Assembly (NCBI RefSeq): GCF_963676685.1
Contig: NC_092354.1
Coordinates: 12,964,746-13,028,745, forward strand
Source: Mytilus edulis
Taxonomy: Eukaryota > Mollusca > Bivalvia > Mytilida > Mytilidae
Direction of reading: 5' to 3'
Length of the DNA stretch: 64,000 bases
Positions 24,044 to 35,222 of this stretch are shown here, piece by piece. The notes under the pieces were generated by a model. It was not told where the DNA came from, ran no database searches, and saw only the letters and a list, made by a program, of their open reading frames with translations. Made by a program: the position numbers and the translations under genes. Numbering within the stretch: the stretch's first letter is position 1; every line of letters begins with the position of its first letter.

Positions 24044-24099
24044 TGTATGAAATCGTACTTGCCATCCCATCGGAGCGGGTTTTTTTCTTAATTTTGAAC
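24044..24099. repeat. Isolated unit of the ~46-bp satellite, left of the family D insertion
   Basis: CGTACTTGCCATCCCATCGG followed by AGCGGG, a T run and AATTTTGAA is one unit of the array that resumes at 26080. The ~2-kb family D element separates it from the main array. Confidence 0.75.
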
Positions 24100-26079
24100 C
24101 AGGTGCTCCGCAGGGCGCAGCTTTATACGACCGCAGAGGTCGAACCCTGAACAGTTGGGGCAAGTATGGAAAAACATTCAAGCGTGATACAGCTCTGAAT
24201 TTGGATTGTGATCAAATTTTTGACATTACATGGTTTTTTTTACACAAAACAAATGTCAAGATTTTACAAATCAATTAAAGATTTCTTCTTCAAACTTTTT
24301 AAATCTAAAATTAAATAGTTGACACAGCATATAGGTTTCTGACACAGAATGAATGTGGTCTAATGAACTTAAAAGTTGTTTTTTTGCCTTTGAGCAATTC
24401 ACTTTGCTGTTGAATATTAATCCTCTCAAAAAAATGTTTGAAGAAATTTTCTTTTTATTTATGAAATCTGAAATGAGAAAAATTTAAACCCCCCCCCCTT
24501 TTTTTTCACATCCCCGCTTCCCTTTTTCCAAAACTGATATTAATTCAAATTTCTAATGGAGTTTGCAACAATAACTACTCTTTTAAATACATCATAAAAT
24601 ATTAAAATGTAAAATAAAGTGTTTGTTATCACTGAATGGTAAAGATTGGTTGGTAGTAAAAGTGAATATACATTGTTTATTGTATAAAACAATAAAAAAA
24701 ACTTCATCAGCAACATTTTATATTGGCAAATTTCCAATGAAGTTATTTACATAAAGTTATTGGCAAATAAAAATAGAAAATGACATCATAGTCATCTCTG
24801 GCAAATGTCCAACATACATTATCTAAAAACATTTTAGATAAGATAAGGAAAAAAAGCTTCATCAGCAACATTTTATATTGGCAAATTTCCAATGAAGTTA
24901 TTTACATAAATTTATTGGCAAATAAAAAAAAAAAATGACATCATAGTCATGTCTGGCAAATTTCCAACATATATTATCAACTACTATTCTATACAAAGAA
25001 AGATAACTCCAATTGAAAATTAATTGCTATTGCACAATATTGTGCAATTAGATATTTCTTGCTGTTGTGCAATACTGTGCAATTGAAAATTTCTTGCTAT
25101 TGCACAATACTTGATATGGAATCCTCATTTGGACCAACTTGAAAACTGGGCCCATAATCAAAAATCAAAGTACATATTTAGAAAAAGCATATCAAATAAG
25201 CCCAAGAATTTAATTTTTGTTAAAATCAAACTTAGTTTAATTTTGGACCCTTTGGACCTTAATGTAGACCAATTTGAAAACTGGACCAAAAATTAAGAAT
25301 CTACATACACAGTTAGATTTGGCATATCAAAGAACCCCAATTATTCAATTTTTGATGAAAACAAACAAAGTTTAATTTTGGACCCCAATTTGGACTAACT
25401 TGAAAACTAGGCCAATAATTAAAAATCTAAGTACATTTTTAGATTCAGCATATCAAAGAACCCCAAGAATTTAATTTTTGTTAAAATCACACAAAGTTCA
25501 ATTTTGGACCCTTTGGGCCCCTTATTCCTAAACTGTTAAGACCAAAACTCCCAAAATCAAACCCAACCTTCCTTTTATGGTCATAAACCTTGTGTTTAAA
25601 TTTCATAGATTTCTATTTACTTATACTAAAGTTATGGTGGAAAAACCAAGAATAATGCTTATTTGGGCCCTTTTTTGGCCCTTAATTCCTAATTATAACT
25701 GTTAAAACCAAAACTCCCAAAATCAATTCCAACCTACCTTTTGTGGTCATAAACCTTGTGTCAAAATTTCATAGATTTCTATTCACTTTTACTAAAGTTA
25801 TAGTGCGAAAACCAAGAAAATGCTTATTTGGGCCCTTTTTGGCCCCTAATTCCTAAAATGTTGGGACCAAAACTCCCAAAATCAATCCCAACCTTCCTTT
25901 TGTGGTCATAAACCTTGTTTTAAAATTTCATTGATTTCTATTCACTTTTACAAAAGTTAGAGTGCGAAAACTAAAAGTATTCGGACGACGACGACGACGA
26001 CGACGACGACGCAGACGACGACGCCAACGTGATAGCAATATACGACCAAAAAATTAAAATTTTTGCGGTCGTATAAAAA
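24100..26079 (+). mobile_element. Hairpin-ended repeat, family D, inserted in a satellite array
   Basis: Starts GTGCTCCGCAGGGCGCAG then TTTATACGACCGCA; ends TGCGGTCGTATAAA. The 14-bp end motif is thus an inverted pair. Inside are a ~160-bp direct duplication (24697-24830 and 24855-24985), palindromic TTGCACAATATTGTGCAA near 25030, and three ~145-bp units (AATTTTGGACCC...). Three ~160-bp units follow (ACCAAAACTCCCAAAATCAA; TGGTCATAAACCTTGTGT), then a (GAC)n run at 25983-26025 and a closing hairpin TATACGACC...GGTCGTATA. No ORF of note. Satellite units lie on both sides, so it is a nested insertion. Confidence 0.75.
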
Positions 26080-27018
26080 GTACTTGACATCCCATTGGAG
26101 CAGGCTTTTTCATTTTGAAAATGGTACTTGACATCATTTTTGGAGCAGGGTTTTTTCCAACTTTGAAATGGTACGTGACATCCCATTGGAGCAGTTATTT
26201 TTTCAATTTTGAAATGGTACTTGTCATCCAATTGGAGCAGGGTTTTTTTCAATTTTGAAATGATACTTGACATCCAATTGGAGCAGGTTTTTTTTCAATT
26301 TTGAAATGATACTTGACATCCGATTGGAGCAGGTTTTTTTCAATTTTGAAATGGTACTTGTCATCTCATTGGAGAAGGTTTTTTCAATTTTTAAATGGTA
26401 CTTGACATCCCATTTGAGCAGGGTTTTTTCAATTTTGCAATGGTACTTGGCATCCCATTGGAGCAGGATTTTTTCAATTTTAAAATGGTACTTGACATCC
26501 CATTGGAGCAGGTTTTTTTTAATTTTAAAATGGTACTTGACATCCGATTGGAGCAGGGTTTTTTCAATTTTAAAATGGTACTTGACATCCGATTGGAGCA
26601 GTTTTTTTTCTCAATGTACTTGTCATCCCATTGGAGCAGGTTTTTTTTCAATTTTGAAATGGTACTTGACATCCCATTGGGGCAGGGTTTTTTTCAATTT
26701 TGAAATGGTACTTGTCATCCCATTGGAGCAGGTTTTTTTTCAATTTTGAAATGGTACTTGACATCCCATTGGAGCAGGGTTTTTTTCAATTTTGAAATTG
26801 TACTTGACATCCCATTGTAGCAGGGTTTTTTTTAAATTTTGTAATGGTACTTGACATCCCATTTGAGCAGGGTTTTTTCAAATTTTAACTCGTACTTGAT
26901 ATCCCATTAGAGCAGGTTTTTTTTCAATTTTCAACTCGTATTCTTGATATCCCATTAGAGCAGGTTTTTTTCCAACTTTGAAATGGTACTTGACATCCAA
27001 TCGGAGCAGTTTTTCAAT
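26080..27018. repeat. ~46-bp satellite array, about 20 units
   Basis: The unit GTACTTGACATCCCATTGGA + GCAGG + T run + CAATTTTGAAATG repeats about 20 times with variation in the T run and at CCCATT/CCGATT/CCAATT. The overlapping ORFs on both strands (100-160 codons of repeated peptides) are artefacts of the array. Confidence 0.95.
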
Positions 27019-27285
27019 TTGATTTTCTCATCATAAAATGAAATATTTGCCACAATACATTAAGCATCAAACAATCAATCAATCAATTTGGTTTTGTTTA
27101 TCATATATTTTGAATGATACTTTTATTAACGGATCCTCGCCCTAGTATTTCTAGGATTTAGAAGATTTCTAAGGTATCTGTTTATTACTTGTATTTTTGG
27201 ACTGTTCCATACGCCGTTTCTTGATTTATGTTTCTATTTATCAAAACTTGAAACTAAACTGAAACACAAAATGAAGGTAATTAGA

Positions 27286-27440
27286 TATAAAAAGATGTGG
27301 TATGAGAGCCTATGAGACAACTCTCCTTCCAAGTTACAATATGAAAAAGTAAACCATTATAGCTTAAAGTACGATAATCAACACGAAGCCTTGGCTCACA
27401 CTGAACAGTTAGCTATTAAAGGGCCCCCAAAATGACTTGT
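27286..27440 (+). repeat. SINE-like dispersed repeat, family F, fragment
   Basis: AAGATGTGGTATGAGAGCC, TGAGACAACTCTCC and GGGCCCCCAAAATGACTTG match the opening and inner phrases of the copies at 37848, 44618 and 45427. Degenerate. Confidence 0.6.
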
Positions 27441-29813
27441 GTAAAACCACTGAAACAGGAATTCCAACAGTCTAATCTATATAAAAAAAAACGAGAAACG
27501 AAAAACACTTATGAAACACATCAACAAACGACAACCACTGAAAATCAGGTTTCTGACTTAGGTGCAGACAAATGCGTTGGGTTTAAACGTTTTAAAAGGT
27601 ACCAACCTTCACTCTAACCTGAAACAATAGTGCATCATCACAACATAGAAAGACTGTTTTAAGAATTATTTGCAATATCATGGCCAGGTGGAAATAATTC
27701 GGTCAAATGACGTATAAGTTGATCAACCTTAAGATAAGTATATATCTCGGTTAAATGTGTCTTATACTAATTAGGGTAATATATGTACTGGTTTTTGTCA
27801 TTCTCGAACACTTGAGACTGGGAAAAGTATTATCACGTGACGTGTATATCAGAAGATTAACTACTTTAGCTACTTTAATTAGGTATACACTTATGTATGT
27901 GGTCCATCATAGCACCGAGGTTTTTGATAGCTAAATATAACATACCTCTACAACCCCGTAGCCAGAATTTCGTTGAGGGGTTTATTGGATGATTGCCATG
28001 ACGTTCTGGTTTATTTAGTCAAACTTATGTACGAATATCGATTTAAGGTCAAGGAACAGTACATGGGCTATGTCACAGACTTTTAAAAAAAACTATCATA
28101 GGTTGTTGATACATACATTTTATCTTATTAAAAGGAAAATTTATATAGCAACAACATATAGGTTTTTTTTAAGAAAAAACTATGTATTAGAAATAAGAGA
28201 TTTGGTGATTTTCAGACAAATTAAAGAAGAATGTCGGCGATTCTATGTGCTTTCTTTATACACATGTTCATCTATTTTGAAATTATTCAATCAGTAATAT
28301 TTCCGATAATGAAAGATATAAATCGTTTTTTAGTTAAAAGTTCAAGCAAAGGTTGAACATGTATGCAAAATTTGCAAAATCTGTAACATACTAGTATAGC
28401 CCATTTGCTGTTGACCATAAATGATAGTATTTTCAGAGGGGGGTTCGTCCAAACCTCTTACTGCAAGCTTTGTTCCAGTATGTGACATTTGAATTGAGTG
28501 TAGATTTGCATGGAGAATGATGCATGCTTGCAAAACAGTAGACGATTTAACACTAGATTCCAGACAATTTAGAGCTTGACATATTGTAAAGACACCTTTT
28601 TATTGATAAAGACCATATATTTTTCAATATTTTTGTCGTTCCGTTGCTGTCTCATAGACGTTTCATCACCCCACTGGTTTCCTTGAGTAAATTCTGTTTC
28701 ATCTTTCCAAAGTATCAATCGGCAGTCCTCGGGTGAACCCGCTACTTTCCGTTATTGAGGAACAAAGTCGAACTAGTTTAGACGAGTGTCTGAAGTATAT
28801 CACAGCTCTCCCACAACTTCGCACTATTGAAAGTTAAATTACCTATGTGTTATCATGTCAAAATCGACTGGTTTGACCCGCTAACAAATATAAATCATGG
28901 TTACCCGATTATGGCTGGAATTTAGAACAGCATTTGTCTGAATCATGGTCTCTTAAATAATGTTATGTAAAATTGAAGAAACGTGTAGTTGTCAAAATCC
29001 CATTAAGATAAAAATGTATAATTTTTTTTTAACTGCGAATAGAGAGACGTGAACAGACCCCTCCCCATTCTCAGAGGTGGATTTTAGCAGGGCATGGGGC
29101 CCGGCGCCCCCTTTTTTTGGGAAATATTTGGTTGATTATATAGGGAATCACTGAAGCTTGACCGGAGGCATTCAGTGGGCCCCCACTTATGATGAAGTGC
29201 AAGTGCCTGATCGAAGCCCATTTTTGTCGTGGTTTGTATTTTCGGAAGAGGTGGTGGTGGTTGTTTGGTTGCGTATTAAATATGATATTTACCTTAACAG
29301 TTAGATATTTTGTCAATGCGAAAACAATAACCGTGCCAATTTTACTGCACCAAATGAGCATTTTGACAATCAAAGTCTCTTCAGCGATGCTATAGGTCTT
29401 TGTAAAACTTAGTTCAAACAATGAAGATCTGTAAAAGAGGACCATATTTGGGCAAGGAATCACAGCTATACACGAAGGAGATTTATTCCTTAATTTTTAA
29501 GGATTTCCAGAAATTTTAAATGAAACAGTATCCATATTTGCATGTCTTTTGTGACTAAATAAAAATAGAGCTGCAGTGCGCGCATGATACGTCCATCTCT
29601 TTTTCAACTAAAATTAGCTTATTTTTATCATTATATAAACCCGTCACTAAAGTTTCACAAACTGCTGAAAGCGTTTTGTTGTTTTTGTCTGAACACTAGA
29701 AAATCTCCCTTTTTGTGTGAATTAAATCCAAGAACTCGAAAACGTAAAATCTAAAATTTATAAAAGTCCAACGGGAGCTTACGTAAAGATGAAAAAATCA
29801 ACACAGTTTCAAG
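27441..29813. other. Intergenic stretch, no gene recognised
   Basis: Only short ORFs. 29050-29190 is a locally GC-rich block (GGGCATGGGGCCCGGCGCCC) that looks like a dispersed-repeat fragment, but no second copy was found in this window. Confidence 0.4.
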
Positions 29814-30224
29814 AAAAGGAGTAAGGGCCGATTTTGGCCTCAAATTTCAGGTTCATCTGACGAAATATTTTGAACACTTAATTAAGTGTCTATTTTAGTT
29901 GATTCAATTAGTTTCTGCGAAAGATTTTAACTGATTTGTCATTAAAAACGCTCCGATTCATGCTTAAATATGAAAAATCTTTCAAATATGTCAAAAATGT
30001 CACTTTTCAGATGTTTTTTGTCAAAAATGAAAGTGGCCGCATCCGTGTTCATCCTCAACCTTTATATATGTTATGTATTATTATATACATTGTCAAAAAA
30101 GCCCATATTTATGTAGCAGAAGCATTCTACTTTCCAATAAATAACTAAAAGTTTATATTTGAACAATTTTGTAAAACTGCTATATTTTTGAGCCAAAAAG
30201 GGGTCTTACTGGACCTACTCCTTT
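29814..30224. mobile_element. Possible MITE with short inverted ends
   Basis: The left end AAAAGGAGTAAGGGCC and the right end GGACCTACTCCTTTG are inverted with a few mismatches. The inside is AT-rich and non-coding, about 410 bp. No target duplication could be fixed. Confidence 0.4.
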
Positions 30225-31960
30225 GTTTAAGAGCTTTTAAGTTATTGTCCGACATTTTGACGACTGATATAATATACTTTGTAAAGATTTGTCATATTAC
30301 ATGCATACAGATTCGTAACTGTGCTCCATAGTAGAGTATTTTAAAAGAATCAAAGTTAAGGCTGTAATGCCTTCCAAATAGAGCTATGCAAAGTTTTACG
30401 GTAAGGAATCTGCTTAGCCTTTGACTGTAAGAGTTCTGAACAACAATAGTTCTAATGAAAACAACAATTGAATTGGGTATCAAATTAATAATTTCGTCAT
30501 GTTCTAGACATCTAACAAACGAGGATTAAGAAGTTTTGCATAATATTCGTATTGTGCTAAATGCAACAAAAGACTTTTGATCCTAAAGGACCAAGCTCGA
30601 TGTATTTTCCCCTCTGTCTGTATATATCTCACAAGAACATGTGAGTATGTCCGACTCATATTAATGAAGCTAGAGCAGATAAGTTTAGAACAAATCTGAT
30701 AGAAAAATATAACTATCTGAGATAAAGACCAACTATTTTGTAATCAAGGCAAATTCAAAGACAAATTAAAAAGAAATTAACAGGACTGTTTTTAAAAACA
30801 TATAAGACGGTAACAGGAATAGATTGAGAGGTTATTTGTATACGAACCCATACAACTCTGATGTAGAAAAAATCTTTTTGTAAAGCAATTTATAAAAAAA
30901 ATTACGCTGGTCAAAGTGTTTTGATATTTTACTTTGTGATAAAACGAAAAATGGAGATATGATAATCCGGTTGTATCGGTGGGAAACGAAGGTTTCATAT
31001 TTTCTAACCTGTTTTAATGAAAGGTACCTTTTATAGATTGGTACATGTTAAGTTTTTTTTTGTTAATTTTGATTATTCCTGAGGCGTTCTTACGTCGCTA
31101 CTCTAATTACAATCCTGTGTCAATGTAAGAGAAGTGTTGTGGGTTTCTTGGGTCATATTCACAATATGTGTTTGCTTGTGCAGTGCAATCGATTAAATTT
31201 TTTTACCGGTGATCGATTATTTGTAAAGCAGAAAGAAAACACAACCAATTCGTTTTGGAAAAGGAAAAATAAAACACAAAAAAAATGTACAGATAAGAGA
31301 TTGATGTTTCATGAATAAGCAATAAGCAAATCTAAACAATGGTATCAATCTGTCATAACCAATTGGGGTTTTTTGTGTTGTTTTTAATGTCCAGTGACAA
31401 ACGTGTCATGTATTTTTAATAATAGTTCATTTTGACTATCGAAGTTTCAACCTCTATTAAGTCACAGTATACTAGAACCAATTATCATTGATTGGACAGT
31501 TTTACTATTAATGAGTCCGACAAACTTTTTTATCTCACTAATTTTCGATTATATTTATCAATTAACAACTCAACACCTTTCGGTTTTGAAAGTTTAAAAT
31601 ATATATTTCGTGTACAGTGTAGATGTACAGATATCATCATGTTTGAAAAAAATATTCCCATTGCAAGGAACAACGATAGGTTTTTTGGAAATGACAGTTT
31701 CCAAGACTAAATAACGTGAACGCTGAGAGATTGTATACTGAGGACTATTCTTTTACATTTTCTGTTTACTGGATTGTATTTAGCATAGAACACTCAGTGT
31801 ATTAGTTAACCAATTAAAAACTTCGAAGGTTCTCGATTGCTTTATATCCATATTGTTGTTAAATACCAGATGAGTGGTATGGTATTCTGGTTATTGTTAG
31901 AAGATGGGGATATAATCGCCAATGAGACAACTCTCCATGTTTAATCCTATTTGTTTAGAC
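30225..31960. other. Intergenic stretch, no gene recognised
   Basis: AT-rich with short ORFs only. 31895-31945 (AAGATGGGGATATAATCGCC, AATGAGACAACTCTCC) is a short family F fragment directly before the 35-bp array. Confidence 0.4.
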
Positions 31961-33498
31961 TATTGGGGCGACACAGGTGTTACACTATCATTAAAGGTAA
32001 TATTGGGGCGACACAGGTGTTACACTATCATTAAAGGTAATATTGGGGCGACACAGGTGTTACACTATCATTAAAGGTAATATTGGGGCGACACAGGTGT
32101 TACACTATCATTAAAGGTTGGGGCGACACAGGTGTTACACTATCATTAAAGGTTGGGGCGACACAGGTGTTACACTATCATTAGTTACACTATCATTAAA
32201 GATTGGGGCGACACAGGTGTTACACTATCATTAAAGGTTGGGGCGACACAGGTGTTACACTATCATTAAAGATTGGGGCGACACAGGTGTTACACTATCA
32301 TGAAAGGTTGGGGCGACACAGGTGTTACACTATCATGAAAGGTTGGGGCGACACAGGTGTTACACTATCATGAAAGGTTGGGGCGACACAGGTGTTACAC
32401 TATCATGAAAGATTGGGGCGACACAGGTGTTACACTATCATGAAAGGTTGGGGCGACACAGGTGTTACACTATCATGAAAGGTTGGGGCGACACAGGTGT
32501 TACACTATCATGAAAGGTTGGGGCGACACAGGTGTTACACTATCATGAAAGGTTGGGGCGACACAGGTGTTACACTATCATGAAAGGTTGGGGCGACACA
32601 GGTGTTACACTATCATGAAAGGTTGGGGCGACACAGGTGTTACACTATCATTAAAGATTGGGGCGACACAGGTGTTACACTATCATTAAAGGTTGGGGCG
32701 ACACAGGTGTTACACTATCATTAAAGGTTGGGGCGACACAGGTGTTACACTATCATTAAAGGTTGGGGCGACACAGGTGTTACACTATCATTAAAGGTTG
32801 GGGCGACACAGGTGTTACACTATCATTAAAGGTTGGGGCGACACAGGTGTTACACTATCATTAAAGGTTGGGGCGACACAGGTGTTACACTATCATTAAA
32901 GGTTGGGGCGACACAGGTGTTACACTATCATTAAAGGTTGGGGCGACACAGGTGTTACACTATCATTAAAGGTTGGGGCGACACAGGTGTTACACTATCA
33001 TTAAAGGTTGGGGCGACACAGGTGTTACACTATCATTAAAGGTTGGGGCGACACAGGTGTTACACTATCATTAAAGGTTGGGGCGACACAGGTGTTACAC
33101 TATCATTAAAGGTTGGGGCGACACAGGTGTTACACTATCATTAAAGGTTGGGGCGACACAGGTGTTACACTATCATTAAAGGTTGGGGCGACACAGGTGT
33201 TACACTATCATTAAAGGTTGGGGCGACACAGGTGTTACACTATCATTAAAGGTTGGGGCGACACAGGTGTTACACTATCATTAAAGGTTGGGGCGACACA
33301 GGTGTTACACTATCATTAAAGGTTGGGGCGACACAGGTGTTACACTATCATTAAAGGTTGGGGCGACACAGGTGTTACACTATCATTAAAGGTTGGGGCG
33401 ACACAGGTGTTACACTATCATTAAAGGTTGGGGCGACACAGGTGTTACACTATCATTAAAGGTTGGGGCGACACAGGTGTTACACTATCATTAAAGGT
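31961..33498. repeat. 35-bp minisatellite, about 43 copies
   Basis: The unit is GGTTGGGGCGACACAGGTGT + TACACTATCATTAAA. The first four units are 40 bp, with an extra TAATA-type insert. A block of about eleven units around 32290-32640 carries TCATGAAA instead of TCATTAAA, and three or four units carry AGATT. The last ~24 units (32670-33498) look identical. At about 32180 a partial unit (17 bp) is duplicated. Units are contiguous with no spacers, so this is not CRISPR. No ORF survives because each unit carries stops. Confidence 0.97.
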
Positions 33499-34016
33499 AT
33501 ACTTCTGACAGACCAATATTGTAGTTTTTTATTATATATTTTTTATATTATTTTTCTTCAAAATGATAAATGCATAGACGTTGGCTTGACATCTTTTGCA
33601 ATATCCTTAATCAGCACCTGAACTTCCCATGCACCTTATACATGTTATAAGTTAAGAATGTGTAATGTCTATAAATAATATATTTCAAGCACTATTATAT
33701 CAATAACTGTTAATTGTATAATTCATGGACAGGGCTGGGCTTTCACCAATGTTCAGTAAATGTTGCAATTTGTATTTTTTTTTATTTCATCTGGTTTCAT
33801 GATTCTAAGTCTTGTAGAATATCTATCAAATTGTATACAGAAATTAAAAGATGATCAGATCCCATTATAAGAAATAAACATTAAAGGCTTTTCCTGATGA
33901 AAACATGACTTAGGGGACAGGGCCTCAAATTAGTCATCAATCTGATATGTATTGATGGTAATGCAACTTGATATTATTACAAATAATCTATCAAAAATAG
34001 TTTCTATCAAACTAAC
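33499..34016. other. AT-rich spacer
   Basis: No feature recognised between the minisatellite and the MITE at 34017. Confidence 0.4.
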
Positions 34017-34434
34017 TTAAGGACGTACTTAGGTGAGGTTTTGGAATTAATGTTCGATATTCGGACTTCTCTGTGTTTTTCCATACAATATAAGGTAAAA
34101 TATTTTGCCCCATAACACTTTATCTTTTAACATTACAAGGCTTAATAGCTCATTAAAAGTCATTTAACAAAATTTAAGCAGATTCTTGATTTCCTTTCTT
34201 TTGGTTTGAGACCCAAATAATACCAATGCAAATATAAGGTTAAAGTCCCAGTCAGCCTTTTCCCGCCATATTTTATAAATCAAATATCTCGAAAAGAAGC
34301 TCCATGACCTATCAATATTTTTAGCTTATTTTGGTCCTTAACTTATACTCTCCCATGTTATCATGGTTATAGTATCAACTTAAAATTCTTGATTTATTTT
34401 ATTTCTCCTAAGATCACCCAAGTACATCCTGAAG
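34017..34434. mobile_element. TTAA-type MITE, second family
   Basis: The left end TTAAGGACGTACTTAGGTGA and the right end TCACCCAAGTACATCCTGA are inverted with a few changes. It is about 415 bp and non-coding. The outermost bases (TTAAGGAYGT) resemble those of the MITE at 2550 and 5005, suggesting mobilisation by related transposases. The right TTAA has decayed to TGAA. Confidence 0.65.
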
Positions 34435-35034
34435 CAGAAAACTTAAAAATTGATCATGGCCAGCACCGAAAAAGCAATCCCTTTGTCTCACTTTTCCAGA
34501 ATTCCGTCACAGGTGAGACAAAAACTGATCCACTGCAATTCATGTTACCAATTAAAAATTATGAATTTACTTTCAAATTTATTGTAAAAACAATACATAA
34601 TTTTTATGTGTTGTAATAAATACATGTTTTGTATGTTTCTATTTCATACAGTTTATTATTTTCTTAATTCAATACATCTCCTTTATATTAAGTTTCTTCC
34701 ATCTAGTAATCGTCATCCATCAAAAAAACACTTTTTTGAATTTTATTTCTTTTATCAAAATCTCAGAAAATTTTACCTATAGTTTCAGTAACATAAATAT
34801 ACACTTTAAAAGATCAAGTAGATGTTGTCATTTTCAACTATCTGAGTAGAGATTGGACCTAACTTCTAAATGGTCCTTTCTGCCAACCCTTTGGAGTTGA
34901 CATTTCTGTTCTTTTCTAAGATAAGCTGACTGCTGTCTATCATGAGACAACAGCTTGGAAATTTATTTTTACGAAAAATAATGTTAATTGAAATGGCAAA
35001 TGGAAATGACATTATCCAAATGAGTATATCATTC

Positions 35035-35040
35035 TTTATT
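35035..35040 (-). terminator. Candidate polyadenylation signal of SRP19
   Basis: AATAAA on the minus strand about 185 nt past the stop codon. A second AATAAA overlaps the stop codon itself (35222-35227). Confidence 0.4.
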
Positions 35041-35222
35041 TAGTTCTCAGAACTCAAGGGTTAAAGGAGTTCCATCATTAAAGTACCTGTGGTGATCCCT
35101 TATTAGTAAAAATAATCTAACATTTAATGAAATTACAAATGAAACTTTGATATCACAAGCATTACAGAGTTGTCTCCCATCCTTATCTAACTTTCACACA
35201 AGAATTATCTCCCTTCTAATGT

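Noticed and set aside
25971-26273. Serine-rich ORF on the minus strand
   Set aside because: Comes from the GAC triplet run and the satellite.
26267-26749. Repeated 160-codon ORF and its antisense partners
   Set aside because: They are translations of the ~46-bp satellite, not a protein gene.
31961-33498. CRISPR-like direct repeat array
   Set aside because: Units are contiguous with no unique spacers, in an intron-rich eukaryotic window; it is a minisatellite.
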